Below, in pieces: positions 23,150 to 36,392 of a DNA stretch of 64,000 bases (position 1 is its first letter; each line of letters begins with the position of its first letter). Below the pieces are notes generated by a model. It saw only the letters and a list, made by a program, of their open reading frames with translations, searched no databases and was not told the origin of the DNA. A program made the translations under genes and the position numbers. The DNA is from Bretschneidera sinensis (lineage: Eukaryota; Streptophyta; Magnoliopsida; Brassicales; Akaniaceae): assembly GCA_023935145.1 (NCBI GenBank), contig CM043699.1, positions 68,488,638 to 68,552,637 of the forward strand, given 5' to 3'.

Positions 23150-23864
23150 CTAATCCGTTGGTATCTCACCGGTAGCCAAATAATTCACGATATGAGCAAA
23201 CCATGGTAGAGAAGTAATAAAGAGTAATTGCTCATCGGGAAAATCATCCTTGATTGGCATGTCATCAAAGTTGTCCTCAAATGTGAGCCTCGAGAGATGG
23301 TCAGCCACTACATTCTCTACTCCTTTCTTATCTTTGATGGTGATGTCAAGTTCTTGTAAGAGTAGGATCCATCGTATTAGTCGTGCCTTAGCATCCTTCT
23401 TTGTAAGAAGGTACTTAAGGGCTGCATGATTTGTGAAGATAAGAATAGGAGAACCAATTAAATAAGCACAAAATTTGTCCAAAGTAAATACTACAGCTAG
23501 CAATTCTTTTTCAGTAGTGGAGTAATTCATTTGAGCACTATTTAGAGTATTACTAGCATAGTAAACGACAAAAGGTTTCCCCTCCCTTCGCTGTCTAAGA
23601 ACAGCACCTACAACAAAGTCACTTACATCACACATTATTTCAAAAGGTAAAGTCCAATAAGGTGACTGCATTATGGATGCTGAAGTAAGCTTTCCAATCA
23701 GCATTTTAAAGGCCTCTTGACAAGATTGTGTCCACTCAAATGGGGCATCTTTAACTAGGAGGGCATATAGTGGTCTAGATATGTTGGAAAAGTTTTATAC
23801 GAACCTCCTATAAAAACCAGCATGACTAAGAAAGGATCTCACATCCTTTACTGTCTTAGCATGA
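23150..23864 (-). pseudogene. A1 RNase H domain and RT connection
   Basis: The frame 23704-23150 contains the RNase H acidic residues in MCDVSDF, TEKELLAVV and TNHAALKYL (the third motif has Asn where A6 has Asp) and the closing VVADHLSRL. The linking stretch 23705-23864 holds the RT thumb and tether with stops. This domain removes RNA from the RNA-DNA hybrid during replication. Confidence 0.86.
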
Positions 23865-24722
23865 CTAAGAATTTAATTCAATCTTAGATTGATCAACCTC
23901 TATCCCCTTAGAAGAAACAATATGCCCTAAGACAATACCTGAAGGTACCATGAAATGGTATTTTTCCCAATTTAAGACTAATTCCTTTTCTTTACAACGA
24001 ATTAATACTCTCTTTAAATTCAATAAGCATACATCAAATGAAGATCCAAAAATAGTCAAGTCATCCATAAAAACTTCCATGCAATTTTCAATCATATCAC
24101 TAAAAATGCTCATCATGCAACATTGAAAAGTGGCAGGTGCATTACACAATCCAAATGGCATTCTATGAAAAGCATAAGCGCCAAAAAGACAAGTGAAAGT
24201 GGTTTTATCCTGGTCTTCTAATGTAATTTCAATTTGATAATAACCAGAATAACCATCTAAAAAACAATAAAAAGGATGACCAGCTACACACTCAAGAATT
24301 TGATCGATAAAAGGGAGTGAGAAATGGTCTTTTTGGGTGGCAGCATTTAATTTTCTATAATCACTGCACATTTGCCACCTAGTCACAAGTTTTTTAGGGA
24401 CTAACTCTCCTAGGTCATTCTTTACCACAGTGACACTGGACTTTTTAGGAACGACTTATGTAGGACTTACCCATTTACTATCAGCTATGGGATATATAAT
24501 ACCCGCATCTAACAGTTTCAACACTTCATTTTTCACTACTTCTTTCATAGTGGGGTTAAGTCTATGTTGAGGATCTCTACGAGGACTGGTTCCTTCATCC
24601 AAATTTATCTTATGAGAATAGATTAGGGGACTAATACCTTTTAAATCAGCCATGCTCCAACCTAAGGCTGATTTATGTTCATTTAGGGTCCGAATTAATT
24701 TCTCACCTTGAGACTCGAACAA
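23865..24722 (-). pseudogene. A1 reverse transcriptase
   Basis: The fingers (24722-24456) read EHKSALGWSMADLKGISP and GIIYPIADSKWVSPT. A frame interruption follows near 24430-24455. The palm (24428-23865) has SDYRKLNAATQKDHF, the catalytic FLDGYSGY and the FMDDLTIFGS catalytic pair (near 24070), both retained. Sequence and order fit the Athila lineage. The polymerase itself still has its key Asp residues, but the polyprotein is broken. Confidence 0.9.
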
Positions 24723-25612
24723 TTCAGATGAGATAATAACAGGAAAAGTATCACCTGGACCGAGAAGACATGCTTCAAACCCTTAGGTAGTGGCTTCGAT
24801 TCAACTTTGAGTGCTTCCACACTTGAGATGATTTGTTTCTCGCTTCTCTCAGGCAACTCCTCAAACTTCGATTGCCATGCTCGAGTGCCATAATCCTGAG
24901 ATTTATAAAAAACAACACAAATATCAATTATATCAGATTTATCATTAATTGAATCAAACTCAGAATTAATAAGAAAATACTTAAGAGGATCAAAATCATG
25001 AGCTATGGAAACTCCATTATCGATGAGTGACTCGATCATGTATAACTGGTGGTTCTCGTCCTCATCTTCGGGCTGTTTTGCAACATTGAAGATGTTCACC
25101 TCGAGGGTCATGTTTCCAAAGGACAGCTTCATGAGCCCATTCCTACAATTAATTAGAGCATTTGCAGTTGCAAGGAAAGGTCTACACAAAATCAAAATAA
25201 TTTTAGAGTTAGTGTCAACAGCCGAAGTAGCATCAAGGATTAGGAAATCAACAGGATAAAAAAATTTATCAATTTGAATTAAAACATCCTCTACCACACC
25301 CCGGGGTACTTTGACTGATCGGTCAGCCAATTGCAATACCACAATGGTTGGTTTGATTTCTCCTAAACCGAGCTACAAATAAACAGAAAGTGGCATCAGA
25401 TTTACACTAGCTCCTAAATCTAGCAATGCTTGTCCAACCTCATGATTTCCAATGCTACATGCAATGGTTGGACTGCTAGGATCCTTGTATTTGGGGGGAA
25501 TCCTTTGCTCAATTAAAGCACTAACTTGCTCTATTAGGAATGCTGTTTTCTTTACACGGTGCTTCCTCTTAATGGTACACAAATCCTTGAGAACTTTTGC
25601 ATAAGTAAGAAC
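24695..25612 (-). pseudogene. A1 aspartic protease and linker
   Basis: The protease begins around 25582 with a basic segment and has the active-site motif LLDLGASVNLMP (near 25400). A stop at about 25373 separates it from 25342-24695, where the flap and second half are seen (VLQLADRSVKVPRGVVEDVL, then RPFLATANALINCRNG). A linker rich in acidic residues leads to RT. The Athila form uses DLGAS instead of DTGAS. The protease would cut the Gag-Pol polyprotein. Confidence 0.88.
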
Positions 25613-27318
25613 TTATTTAATCACATGCAAAAGAGGAAGATTAAGTTTTACTTGCCTTAGGTTCTCTAGGATTTCATTGTTTAGGTCTAGATTTTTCTTG
25701 TTTGATTTTAAGGCTTGAGGGAATGGTGCCTTAACAGGGCTCTTGGTAAGCTCAGGGTCCTTTGGCAGCTCGGTATCACTACTACCTTGACTCTTTTCCA
25801 CATCCTCTGATTTGTTTGTTGTTGGGATGTGTAATGACTTACCACTTCTTGTCCCAACGACATTCACATCTTTCAGATTTACTTGTGCCATGTGTTGACC
25901 ATGGGGTGTGGACTGAGCTTGGGAAGGGAACTTACCTCGCTCATTCACACTCAAGGAGCCCATCAGTTTGGTCACTTAGCTCCTTATTTCCTTATTCTCT
26001 TCAACAACCTGTGTAATTAATGTTTCGCACCTTTGGTTTGTCTTACCCTGTGCCTCAATAAATGCATGCAAAGTGTCTTCTAAAGAACTCCTAGAGGATG
26101 AGGGTGCATGATATGGTGCAGGGTATGATCTAGGGGGTTGTGCAAGCTGCTGGTTCTCAGACTTCCAGCTGAAGTTGGGGTGATTGCGCCATCCCAGATT
26201 ATAGGTGTTAGAGAAGGGTGCAAGAGGCTTCTTGTATATGCCTAAGGCATTACATTGTTCTTCATACATCCCTCTCATATCAACAAATGTGGGGCACTCT
26301 TGAGCGGGATGGCCTACCCCACCACACACAAAACATGGTTCCAAAGATTCAACTTGATAAGCCATGTGTGTTGGCTTTGAGCCTTTAGTTTTTAATACAT
26401 CTAACTCCCTAGTGAGCATCTCGACCTTAGCTTTTAGGTTGTCTTCTTCCCTAAGATGGTATATTCCACCACCATTTGGGTTTCCAACAGGTCGTGACCT
26501 AATGGTGCTTTTAGTAGTACTAGGTCTAGTCCAAATGTGAGCTTTTTCAGCAAGCTCGTTGAGGTATTCTATGGCCTTATCAGGATCTTTTTGCAAAAAT
26601 TCACCATTGCACATCATCTCTACAAATTGGCGCTCTCTATATGTAAGTCCTTCATAAAAATAACTCACTAAGCACCAATTCTCATACCCATGGTGAGGAC
26701 ATATACTTAACAGCTCTTTAAATTTCTCCCAAGACTGATACAGAGTCTCATTGTCCTTTTGTGCAAAGGTGGAGATTTGTCTTTTTAAAGCATTGGTCTT
26801 ATGTTGAGGGAAGTATTTATTAAAGAAGACCTGGGTCATCTCATTCCAGACCCAATAGATCATGGCCTCAGCGAATATAGCTAACTCTTAGCTTTACCCT
26901 TCAAGGAAAAAGGAAAAAACTTGAGTCTCACGATATCATCAGTTGCATCTTAACTATAAAAAGTTGCAATTACTTCCTCAAACTCCCTAATGTGTACATA
27001 TGGGTTTTCATTTTCCAAGCCATGAAACGTAGGGAGTAATTGTATCATCCCTGTTTTAAAATCTTGATGGCGAGTATTGGTTGGAAACATGATGCATGAT
27101 GGTGTGGCTATTCGGCTAGGATGTAAGTAATCCTTAAGTGTCCTAGCAACATTTTCATTAGGGTTATCAGCTATGTTAACAAAATCCTCTAAGTTCTCGT
27201 TTGGGTGTACACTATGGTTTGATCTAGGCGAGGTTTCACTAATGGACGAGGAAGGAGAGGGTAACTCTATTTTGCGTCCTTTAATGAATCTACCTCACGA
27301 ATCTCTCAGTCTAAGCAT
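25613..27318 (-). pseudogene. A1 gag
   Basis: The start is likely ATG 27318, followed after seven codons by a TGA. More stops occur up to 26864. The best-preserved frame, 26863-25976, has the capsid-like segment (ALKRQISTFAQKDNETLYQSWEKFKELL) and a CX2CX4HX4C knuckle (CFVCGGVGHPAQEC). After a TAG the C-terminal part 25975-25613 continues with NERGKFPSQAQSTPHGQ. The product packages the element RNA into virus-like particles in the cytoplasm. Confidence 0.87.
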
Positions 27319-27450
27319 ACACCAAATGAGTTAAAGGGGAAATTAATAAAACAGAATAATAAAAAAAATAAAAAAATCAAAACTTAGAGAAAGGAACAAT
27401 ATCACTGTCTTGTCTCAAAGTTGACAATCTTCCTTGTACTTAAGCGCGTC

Positions 27451-27468
27451 TCCCCGGTAACGGCGCCA
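27451..27468 (-). other. A1 primer binding site (Asp tRNA)
   Basis: On the minus strand TGGCGCCGTTACCGGGGA lies five bases inside the 5' LTR end. It matches the 3' end of plant Asp tRNA as used by Athila elements. One position (A for G) differs from the commonest form and is shared with A5. Confidence 0.9.
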
Positions 27469-27473
27469 AAATT

Positions 27474-28737
27474 TGATTATGCTCAAACTAATACGCGGTT
27501 ATTATGTATAAGTGAGGTGTCGATCCTACGAGGAAAAGCGAACTACAAAGAAAAGTGTAAACCTTAACACGAACGATAAAAATCAAGTGAGAAAAATTGT
27601 GTTTTGATAGTGAAGTAATATGAGAAAATTGTGTAAATAGATTAAAGAATATAATAGAGAAACAACAAGGTTCCAAAAATCCTCCCTAGGTTCATTGCCT
27701 TATTCCAATCTTGATTCAATTGTTTTTATCTCGATTGCAAGTTTCACATCCAAAACAGGCAATCAACAAATATTTAATCAAGCACATGTAAACCCTAATG
27801 TAATTGATATGAATTACTCTTTACTTTCAATTTAAGCACACATGACCTATCCTATAGATTTATCAAGAAACGACAATATATTTTAATGACAATATCACAA
27901 TATTGGACAAACCTAAAAGATAAATCTACCGGACTCAATCACATCCAACAATCTTGACATAAGAAGAGCATGACTAGACTTATATCAAGGGGAAAGATAC
28001 AATCACCGGATTAAGAGAAAATCTTCTAATTAAATCAAAGAGTAAATCATAACAATGTTTTGACAATAAATCCAAACAACAGCTGAACCAATAATGGAAA
28101 ATAAGAACAACTACACCTAGGGATTCATCCCTTCGCCTTGCTTGGAGATTAGTTGGCCATGGGGTTTATGCTTGAACACTTTGATGGAGAGTGTGGTAGC
28201 CTTCTTGAGTTTTCCAACCTTAATGATTATCTTTATCAAAACCTAAGTGATCTATTTATAATACAAAGGTCCAAGGGTGATTTGGGTCTAAACAATAAAC
28301 TAAAACCCTAATTAGGAAAACAGGGATTCGTGTGCACGCCTCGGCTCTCACTTACTCGCGCCAAGGCTCTGTCTGGTCTTTGGTTAGGTGAGCTTATGGG
28401 CACCGCAGCCCTGCGTGGTCCAGGCCACGACGCACACTGGTGGTGGCAACCTCTGAATGTTGTTGGAGGCCGCGACTCAGTCCTTCTGTGCTGCAGCGTG
28501 GAGCAGTTCCGAAACCACTCCTTCACCTCGATATGCATGGAATCTTAGTGCTTCAAGCAACGATAGCTTTTCCATCTCTTTTAAACTCAAAGTACCTGAA
28601 AATGCACCGAAATAAGTCAATGATCCAAGAATATCACTTTAGAGTTATTTAAGGTATAAAAGTGTAATTCAAACCTCAATCAACCCTAAAATGCTAACAA
28701 ATAAGTACTGTTAAGATGCATTTTATGACTCTCATCA
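27474..28737 (-). repeat. A1 5' LTR
   Basis: It matches 10688-11945. The TATA-like box on the minus strand is TATAAATA at 28260-28253. The GC-rich promoter-proximal part is at 28325-28510. The outer end CTCATCA is followed by the GTACT duplication. Differences between the two LTRs are scattered and mostly transitions, so the insertion is not recent. Confidence 0.92.
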
Positions 28738-28742
28738 GTACT

Positions 28743-29930
28743 TGTATAAAAGTCAAACCTTCCTTAATTTCTATAGCTTGGCTCGAAATGTTATGAGATT
28801 CATCATGTAAACACTTTCTCGAAAGTGAAACATGAAACACATTGTGTAATTGCTTCAATATTGGAGGCAATTCTAAGCTATACGCGACTAGCCCAACCTT
28901 CTCAACAACCTCATGGGGTCCAACACACCTCATACTCAACTTTCCTTTCCTGTTTAAATATCAATACACATTTTCAGGGAGATATTTTTAAATACACCCA
29001 ACCACCTATTTGAAACTTCAGAGGTATTCTCCTAGTTGTTAACTCAATAATTTATGGACCAAATATATTTCTCTCTCCCATTTCTTCCCAACATATAGGA
29101 GTTCTACACCTCCAACCATACAATGTCTCAATCGGTGCCATTCCATTACTAAATTGATGTTGATTGTTATAAGCAGATTCCATCAATGGCAAGTAAGCAT
29201 CCCAACTTACTGAGAAACTCATCATATTTGCCCTTAACATATTTTCTAGTACTCTAATAATCCTTATTGTCTGCTCAACTGTTTGAGGATGAAAAGTTGT
29301 AATAAACTGCAACTATGTACACATGGCTTTTTGAAAGCCTCTCCAAAACCAAGATGTAAATATAACATCTCTAAATGACACTATGTTCAATAGTACTCCA
29401 TACCACCTCACAATCTCCGCTACATACAGTTCAACCAACTTTTTAGGATTCCAATTAGTTTTAATTGGAAGAAATTAGAATGACTTGAAAAGTCTATCTA
29501 CTATCACTTACACTGTATCGTGACCTTTATGAGTATGGGAAAATCCACACTCACATGTTTTTCTATGGTCATTCAAGCATAGGAAGAGGCCGTACTAAGC
29601 TTCCCAGACGTTTATTCTCTAACTTCACTTACGACCAAACCAAACATCTAGAAATATATTCAACTACATCCCTCATCAATCTTGACCACCAGTAATTCTT
29701 TCTTAATCCTCTATACATCATTATGTACCTCTCTCAATATCTTCTTTCTCAACTCCGTATTATTGGGAACACAAATCTTATGTTCCAATACCAAAATACC
29801 CTCATTTCAAATTTTGAACTCATATTGCTTTCTAGTAAGCACTCAATACTTAATCTTTTCTATCTCTTCATCTCTACCTTGGATCTTTAACAAGTATTTT
29901 TCTATGGATGACTGTACAACCATATTTGTT
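28743..29930 (-). pseudogene. T2 integrase
   Basis: The C-terminal part, 28939-28743, reads GPHEVVEKVGLVAYSLELPP and AIEIKEGLTF, typical of Tekay integrases just before the chromodomain. It is cut by A1, and the continuation is 10687-10489. The core segment 29312-29052 contains HPQTVEQTIRIIRVLENML, DAYLPLMESAYNN and YGWRCRTPICW. Further remnants up to 29930 are full of stops. The catalytic Asp motifs are too decayed to assess. Confidence 0.8.
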
Positions 29931-31330
29931 AACAATAATCCGCTATCACTGATATTCAACTTCATTCTTATCTCTCTTAATCTATCATCAATTACACATC
30001 ATTACTTTCAATAGCAATCAATCTTCTTGTAGATTTTCTATTCAATGCATCAGCTACCACCTTCACATTTTATAGATGATAGTGAATTGTACAATCATAA
30101 TCACTAATCAACTACATCCACCATCTTTGCCTCAAATTCAACTTTATCTGGGTAGGTAAGTATGTCAAACTCTTATGATCAATGAATATCTTACAAGTGG
30201 CTCCATACAGATGATGTCTCCAATCTTTAAAGTAATCACTATGGCAGCCAACTCTAAGCTATGGTTGGTGTAATTTCTATAATGATTCTTCAATTGCCTA
30301 GAAGTATAGGCCACAACTTTGCCACGTTACGTTAACACACATCCTAACCATTTATGGTATGCATCACTATGCACCACAAATCTTTCATCACCAGAAGGTA
30401 GCACCAATACTGGAGTTGTAGTCAATTTCTCCTTTAGTAATTGGAAAAATTTCTCACACTTCCCACACCATACAAATCTCAACTCTTTCCTGTCCAGTCT
30501 AGTCAATATTACTACAATAATAGAAAATTCTGAAATAATCTTCTATAATAACTAGCTAACCCCAAGAAGATTCTAATCTCACTAACATTAGTTGGTCTCT
30601 CCCAACTTAACGTTGCCTATACCTTTTGTGGATCAACTGTTATGCCATTTCTAGATATTACGTGCCCCAAAAAAGTTATCTTATTCAGCCAAAATTCACA
30701 TTTAGAAAATTATAGCATACAATCTCTCTTTTATCAAAATCTCCAACACAATTTCTAAATGTTTTACATGCTCTTCCTTAGTTTTAGAATACACCAAGAT
30801 GTTATCAATGAACACAACCACAAGATTATCAAGAAATGGTTTAAACATTTTATTATCAAGTCCATGAATGTTGCTAGAGCGTTAGTCAATCCAAATGACA
30901 TCATAAGAAACTTATGACCATAACGTGTCCTAAAAGTAGTCTTAGGCACGTCTCCCTTCTCTATCCTCAATTAATGATAACCTAATCTTAGATCTATTTT
31001 TGAAAATACCCTTGCTCCATACAACTTCTCAAATAAATCATCTATCATGGGTAAAGGATATTTGTTCTTAATGGTTATTTTATTCAACTATCTGTAGTTT
31101 ATATATAATCTCATCATTTCATCTTTTTTATTCACAAACAACATAGGGCTCCCCAAAGCGACACACTAAATTGAATAAATTGTTCATCTAACAACTCTTG
31201 AACTTTCAACTCTCTTAACTCAGTGGGTGTCACTCTGTAGGGTGCTATAGATATATATGATGAATCTAGTATCACATCAATAAAGAATTTAATCTCCCTA
31301 CTGGGAGTTAAACTAGACAACTCATCAAGA
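29931..31330 (-). pseudogene. T2 reverse transcriptase and RNase H
   Basis: RNase H remnants lie at about 30130-30520 on the minus strand, matching 41950-42280 of T3. RT remnants follow: 30970-30764 has [20 protein letters not shown], and 31320-31132 has the RT N-terminus (SREIKFFIDVILDSS, YRVTPTELRELK). Many frameshifts and stops are present. The site TATCACTGATATTC (29940 region) is the uninterrupted counterpart of the place where A3 entered T3. Confidence 0.78.
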
Positions 31331-32524
31331 ATTATATCAAAAAAAATCTTTCACTACTATGATTTCTTCAAATTTTCTACTATCATTTCTAAAATCCACC
31401 ACATATGTCAAATACCCCTCACATCATTTCCTTGACCATTTACTCGTAGTCAGAGCAAAAATAAGATAGTTTAAGAGTATCTTATGTTCTTTATGAAAGT
31501 TAAACTCTTCATGTCCATATCTTGAACACTACATTCTTTCTAAAACAATCAACTATATTCAAAGATAATAAATCAGCTTCAGATTCTCTATCGCTGATAC
31601 AAATCACACAACCCTTGTAAACATTTATGATTATCACTCTATCTTTAGTGGGAACTTCAACAATACTATTATGCATCAAAGGACTAATACATGCATCAAT
31701 AAAATTTATAAATACATTGGATGCAAAAGAATGGGTTGCATCAGGATTAACCAACATTGATATGTCCACCTTTTCTACATACAAGGCATCTCAAATTAGA
31801 ACAATTCTGGGATAAATATCTTATCGGATTACATCTATAACACATTATAGTATTTTTATCACTTTATCACATACTCTACGTAGTACACTCCCACCTTTAC
31901 CATAACTTTCAGTTCTTATAACCTATCTCTCAAATCTAGGGGTCCCACCAATATAACTTTGAGCTACAAAAGCAACAGATCCTGTTTGCTTCTGACTCTG
32001 TACTACAGTTCCTTATGGCAAGGAATGCTCCATCTGGGATGGTCTCTCACCTTGTACATTCATACTACCACTACCTCTAGAATCTTTATGTCTAAGCCTC
32101 TTTAACCATTCTTTCTCTTTCACTTAAACTCCATAAGATCTTTCCCAATCTGAAGTGTTATATCCACTAACCCGACATAATTCATATACCTCATGTAAGA
32201 TAATTTCAATCAAATCTTAAAACATAGTTCATCTTTGAACCTTTTATACTTCTTCTCCTCTAGGTCTACTATTTTCGGTACAACCATTGACAAGACCACA
32301 AATCTGCTATCATACTGAGCCACAGTCAACACATTTTTACCTCAAATAAATGAAATCTCTCTTCTGTTGGGCTATGAAAGTATATGAGCAATATTTATAA
32401 AAGAACAAGCCTCCTTAAACTTATTCCAAGTTAAAGGTTTATCAACATATACACTTACCCTAGGAACAACATCCTCCCACCATTCTAAAGCTTCTCTTTT
32501 TAACTTAAATGAAGTAAAGGTGAC
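31331..32524 (-). pseudogene. T2 protease and gag remnant, 5' part deleted
   Basis: The frame 31784-31509 has the protease motif NPDATHSFAS (normally DPGATHSF) and DRESEADLLSL. Zinc-knuckle and gag remnants follow to 32524 with stops. Compared with T1 and T3, about 600 bases (gag N-terminus, leader and primer site) are missing, because gag sequence near 32517 is joined directly to LTR c at 32525. A deleted primer site means this copy could no longer be reverse transcribed. Confidence 0.8.
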
Positions 32525-34553
32525 TATAATGACCAATCCCATGTTGCCACCCCCGAGACGGTGTTGTCACATTTTGAAAATCCCAGCACGACACATATAT
32601 GCAACAATAAAAAAAAAACCAACAATTTTTTTTTTTTACATCAATCCTCAACCCTCAACAGGGGAGATACATCACTCTGATCATGACTTAAACATTATAT
32701 ACAATGTAAAATGCATGAATATTTAAAAATAATTTTTTGTTTTATTTTCTCACTAGTCTGAGGATGTGGACACGTACGTGGCTTACAGATAATGATTTAG
32801 TCTAAACCTCAACTCACCAAACTATTTGTCCTGCCTGCTACCACAAATCATTGTACAATGAGGGATGAGCTTCATAAGCTTAGTGAATTAAATTTACTAG
32901 AAGTATTCAATTTGTAAAAATTGTCTTTTAATATTTAATCATTTATATCTCATAAAATTTGACAATAGCATTCTAATCACTACACATATCATAAGTCTCA
33001 TTCTTTATCAATCTCTTCTTCTTATATATATTTTTTACCTTAAAACCATTAATTATCTCATAATTACCTCGTTATGAGGTTCACAACATAAAGTCTACCA
33101 TTTAGATGGTTCTTATCATATCATACTTATATGTTTCTTTCTCACCATAACTGTCTCTCTGTGAGACTCATTCATCTATAAATAAATTTACAATAACAAA
33201 CAACACTTCAGCATTACAGTAATACAATCAATATTTAAAACAGATGTAATGCATGAATTATTATTAGGGAACATCTTCCTACATGTCGACATGTTTTTAT
33301 CTTAGACCGGCCCCCTCCCGGTTATTTTATTTCTAGCATATACCGACTGTCACAGTTTTCATTTATTTCCAACATATACCGGTTGTCACGGTTTTTCAAT
33401 TAGACTGGCCCCCTCCAGGTTCTTTTATTTCATGCATATGCATATGCATATGAACAATAATATAAAAGCAAACATGAATTCAAATATTTAAATTAGCTAT
33501 CCTGATTATTCTCAAATTATTATATGAAAAATTTCACTAAATTCCTCTCCTCATAAATCATATCAAATCATCATTCATAGCTTTTCGAGATCCACTAAAT
33601 TTCATCTCCTCATAAATCATATCAAATCATCAACCATAGCTCATCAAGAATTTCACTTATCGCTTTTATTATTAAATCGACTCATTATTCCAATAATATT
33701 ATTTCTCATAAAATAATTCTCTACACATCCACTATTCCTATTACACCTATCAACCAGCTTTCATCTATCACCAAAGCATAAGTTAATAATTTATTCTAAT
33801 ATTATCACTAAATATTTCATATTTATCTTGATTACTTAGAGTAAAGCTAACTCACCACGTAGCACTTAGAGCTACCCGTGGATCATCTCCTTGCTTTTTC
33901 TTCTCCTCTTAGCAATTTTCCCCCGGTTGCTGATCGTCAACAACTGATATAATATTTATATTAAAATTTCTAATTTATTCTTCATTTCCTTCATAATTCG
34001 CATCCTTCGAAAATTCCCACTTTGAATTTCGAGAAATTTCATGTATGCTAAATTTCAAAAATAAACTTCACGTTATTACCTTTTGTTTTTCTTAAAGCTT
34101 CCTGTGACTCTCTATAACATTCTCCCATAAACCCCTTCAAAATTTTACTATTTCAACCTTTCTTTCGGTCCCAAAGTGTTTAGAGAAATAGAGTAGTTTG
34201 AATTGTAGAAGAAAGAAAATCAAACAGGATTTGAGAAGTAATAAATAAACTGAAACTATATATATACACCAAACCGCACACCACATGCCACCAAAATTTA
34301 CATTTATAATGCATGCAAAGGTTTGAAAATATTTTGACAACACCTGGACTCCAGGTGTTGTCACACTTTAAGTTTTTTTTAAAAAAACAAAACTTTTTTT
34401 CTCTTTTCTTTTCTCTTTGTTTTTTCTTCTTCTCCATGCTGGACGTGTCCAGATTTTTTTTGTTTGTTTTTTATTTTCTTTGTAACTATGCCCCCACGCG
34501 TCCAGTTTTTTTTCCTTCAAAATAATTATTTTATTCAATACTAAATCCTTCAC

Positions 34554-34605
<52 letters not shown>

Positions 34606-34674
34606 TTAATCTAATTTCATATCATATTTATTAAATTATTTCTTTACCCTTACTTTACGAATACGGGTATTACA
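32525..34674 (-). repeat. Tekay LTR c, shared by T2 (5') and T3 (3')
   Basis: The plus-strand ends are TATAATGACC and GGTATTACA. On the left it is joined to T2 gag; on the right it is followed by the polypurine tract and chromodomain-like end of T3 (34675 onward). One LTR thus serves two element bodies, the mark of unequal recombination between LTRs. The palindrome CACCTGGACTCCAGGTG is near 34342. A repeated segment with ATAAATCATATCAAATCATC occurs twice (near 33554 and 33614). Confidence 0.88.
34554..34601. repeat. (TA)n microsatellite in LTR c
   Basis: About 24 TA units are seen inside LTR c. LTR b has TATATATTATTTTA at the corresponding place, so the expansion is specific to this copy. 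Confidence 0.95.
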
Positions 34675-35930
34675 ATTCTACCCACCTTATAAAAATTTCA
34701 TCCCCGAAATTTCCTTACCTAACTCAAGAAACACTTATGAATAATATTTCTTCATAGTTGTTTCACGCTCTCACGTAATCTCTTCAACATCTTTCTTCTG
34801 CCACAGAACTTGAACTAATTGAATTATTTTATTACACAAGACTTGTTCTTTTTGTCTAAAATTCTCATTAGTACTTGTATATAAGCCCAATCTTTTTGAA
34901 TTTATATAGCTTAGCTCGAAATATTTTAATATTCATCATGTAAACACTTTCTTAAAAGTGAAACATGAAATAAATTATATAAATGTTTTAATCCTGGAGG
35001 AAAATCTATGCTACTTACAACTAGCCCAACTTTCTTAACGACCTCATTGGGTCCCACATACCTCAGATTTAGCTTTCCTTTCATGTTTAAATCTCAATAT
35101 ACCTTTTCATTGAGATATTTTTCAATACACCCAATCATCTACTTGAAACTCTAGAGGTCTTCTTTTATTATCAACATAGCTATTCGGTATACTCTGTGCT
35201 GCTTTACGGTTATCTTTAACAAATGTGATCCTCTCAGTTGTTAATTCAATAATTGATGGACCAGATATAATTCTCTCTCCCATTTTTTCCCAACATATAG
35301 GAGTTCTACACCTCATATCATACAATGTCTCAATCGGTACCCTCCTAATACTAGTTTGATACTAATTATTATAAGCAATTTCAATCGATGGCATATAAGC
35401 GTCCCAACTTACTGAGAAACTCATCACATTTGCCCATAAGATATCTTTTAGTACTCTAATAATCCTTTCTGTTTGAGCATGAAAAATTATATTAAATTGC
35501 AACTGTGAACCCGTGGCTTTTTGAAAGCCTCTCCAAAACCAAGATGTAAATTTAGCATCTCTATTTAACACTATGCTTAATGGTGCTCCATACAACCTCA
35601 CAATCTCAACTATATCCCTCTTCAATCCTGACCACAAGAAATTCTGTCTCAATCCTCTATACATCTTATTGTTACTTGGTTGCATCGAATCTACATCATC
35701 ATGTGCCTTTCTCATTATCTCATTTCCGAACTCCATATTATTAGAAACACAACTCCTATGTTCCAATACCAAAATACCCTTAGTTCAAATTTTGAACTCA
35801 TATCGCTTTCTAGTAAGCACTTCCTGCTTACTCTTCTCTATATCTTTATCTCTACATTGCATCTCTAATAAGCATTTTACTATGGATGACTGTACAACCA
35901 TATTTGTTAACAATGATCCTCTATCACTGA
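34675..35930 (-). pseudogene. T3 integrase and chromodomain-like end
   Basis: On the minus strand the frame 35772-35362 has the second catalytic Asp region (LNRDAKFTSWFW) and FHAQTERIIRVLKDIL, but the zinc-binding middle and the first Asp region are missing (internal deletion). 35325-35122 carries CRTPICWEKMGER and KAAQSI. Remnants to 34880 form the C-terminus, and 34880-34690 the chromodomain-like end. The polypurine tract AAGGTGGGTA precedes LTR c. The sequence GTACTTG near 34871 is the empty site for A1. Confidence 0.8.
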
Positions 35931-36306
35931 TGATGAGTGAAAAATATTGCATATTTTGGCCACTTAATTTACATTTGTTAGCTTAGGAATTTGTTACTTT
36001 GAGTTGTTTTCATTGTTTTTCAGGTTTACAAGCACTAGGAAAGGAGTTTCACTAAAATTGCCAGAATTACCCGTACAGATCAATCATCTTTGAAAATTAA
36101 ACTGTATTGATTCAAGAAGAACCAGGATATGAGCCATATATGCTTAGAAAGATCCAGAAGTCTATTTTCTAGATAATTTTATGGCTCATAAAAATGATTT
36201 TTCTACAGAGAGTTATGGCTGTTTTAGTAGACAAAGGTCAGGCTGTGTGGGCTGTGCGGGATTTCAGCGTGAACAAAAGTTTTGAAGGGCATGTGAAGAC
36301 TTAAAT

Positions 36307-36375
36307 CCCATATCCCACATCGGTTGGAAACTCATTTCTATATTCCGCATCCCACATCGGATTGGAAACATATTA
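36307..36375 (+). promoter_or_regulatory. Direct repeats with TCCCACATCGG upstream of TATA
   Basis: Two copies of ATCCCACATCGG(A)TTGGAAAC follow each other within 70 bases and end about 20 bases before the TATA box. The 3' LTR repeats them at 40831-40903. A4 and A6 LTRs have single or variant copies (TCCGATGTGGGATA on the plus strand near 44360; TATCCCACATCGAA near 60943). They are likely promoter-proximal elements. The binding factor is unknown. Confidence 0.6.
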
Positions 36376-36392
36376 CCCTCGTGGTATTTGCC

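Larger units (their letters stand above)
10688..28737 (-). mobile_element. Athila-type Ty3-gypsy element A1, about 18 kb including nested A2
   Basis: A1 begins TGATTACGCTC and ends CTCTCATCA, with a 5-bp target duplication GTACT (10683-10687 and 28738-28742). Read on the minus strand, the order is 5' LTR (28737-27474), Asp-tRNA primer site, gag, protease, RT, RNase H, integrase, GC-rich spacer, second ORF with a plant Transposase_32-like domain, long 3' non-coding region, polypurine tract and 3' LTR (11945-10688). A2 (6.3 kb) is inserted in the second ORF. T3 preserves the empty target site near 34870. Confidence 0.92.
8422..34674 (-). mobile_element. Tekay/Del-type Ty3-gypsy element T2 (hosts A1 and A2)
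   Basis: Read on the minus strand, the order is 5' LTR c (34674-32525), gag-protease remnant, RT, RNase H, integrase, chromodomain-like end, polypurine tract and 3' LTR b (10488-8422). Insertion of A1 (10688-28737) splits the protein end. The primer binding site and start of gag next to LTR c are deleted: gag sequence joins LTR c directly at 32524/32525. All coding parts are heavily interrupted. LTR c is simultaneously the 3' LTR of T3. Confidence 0.82.
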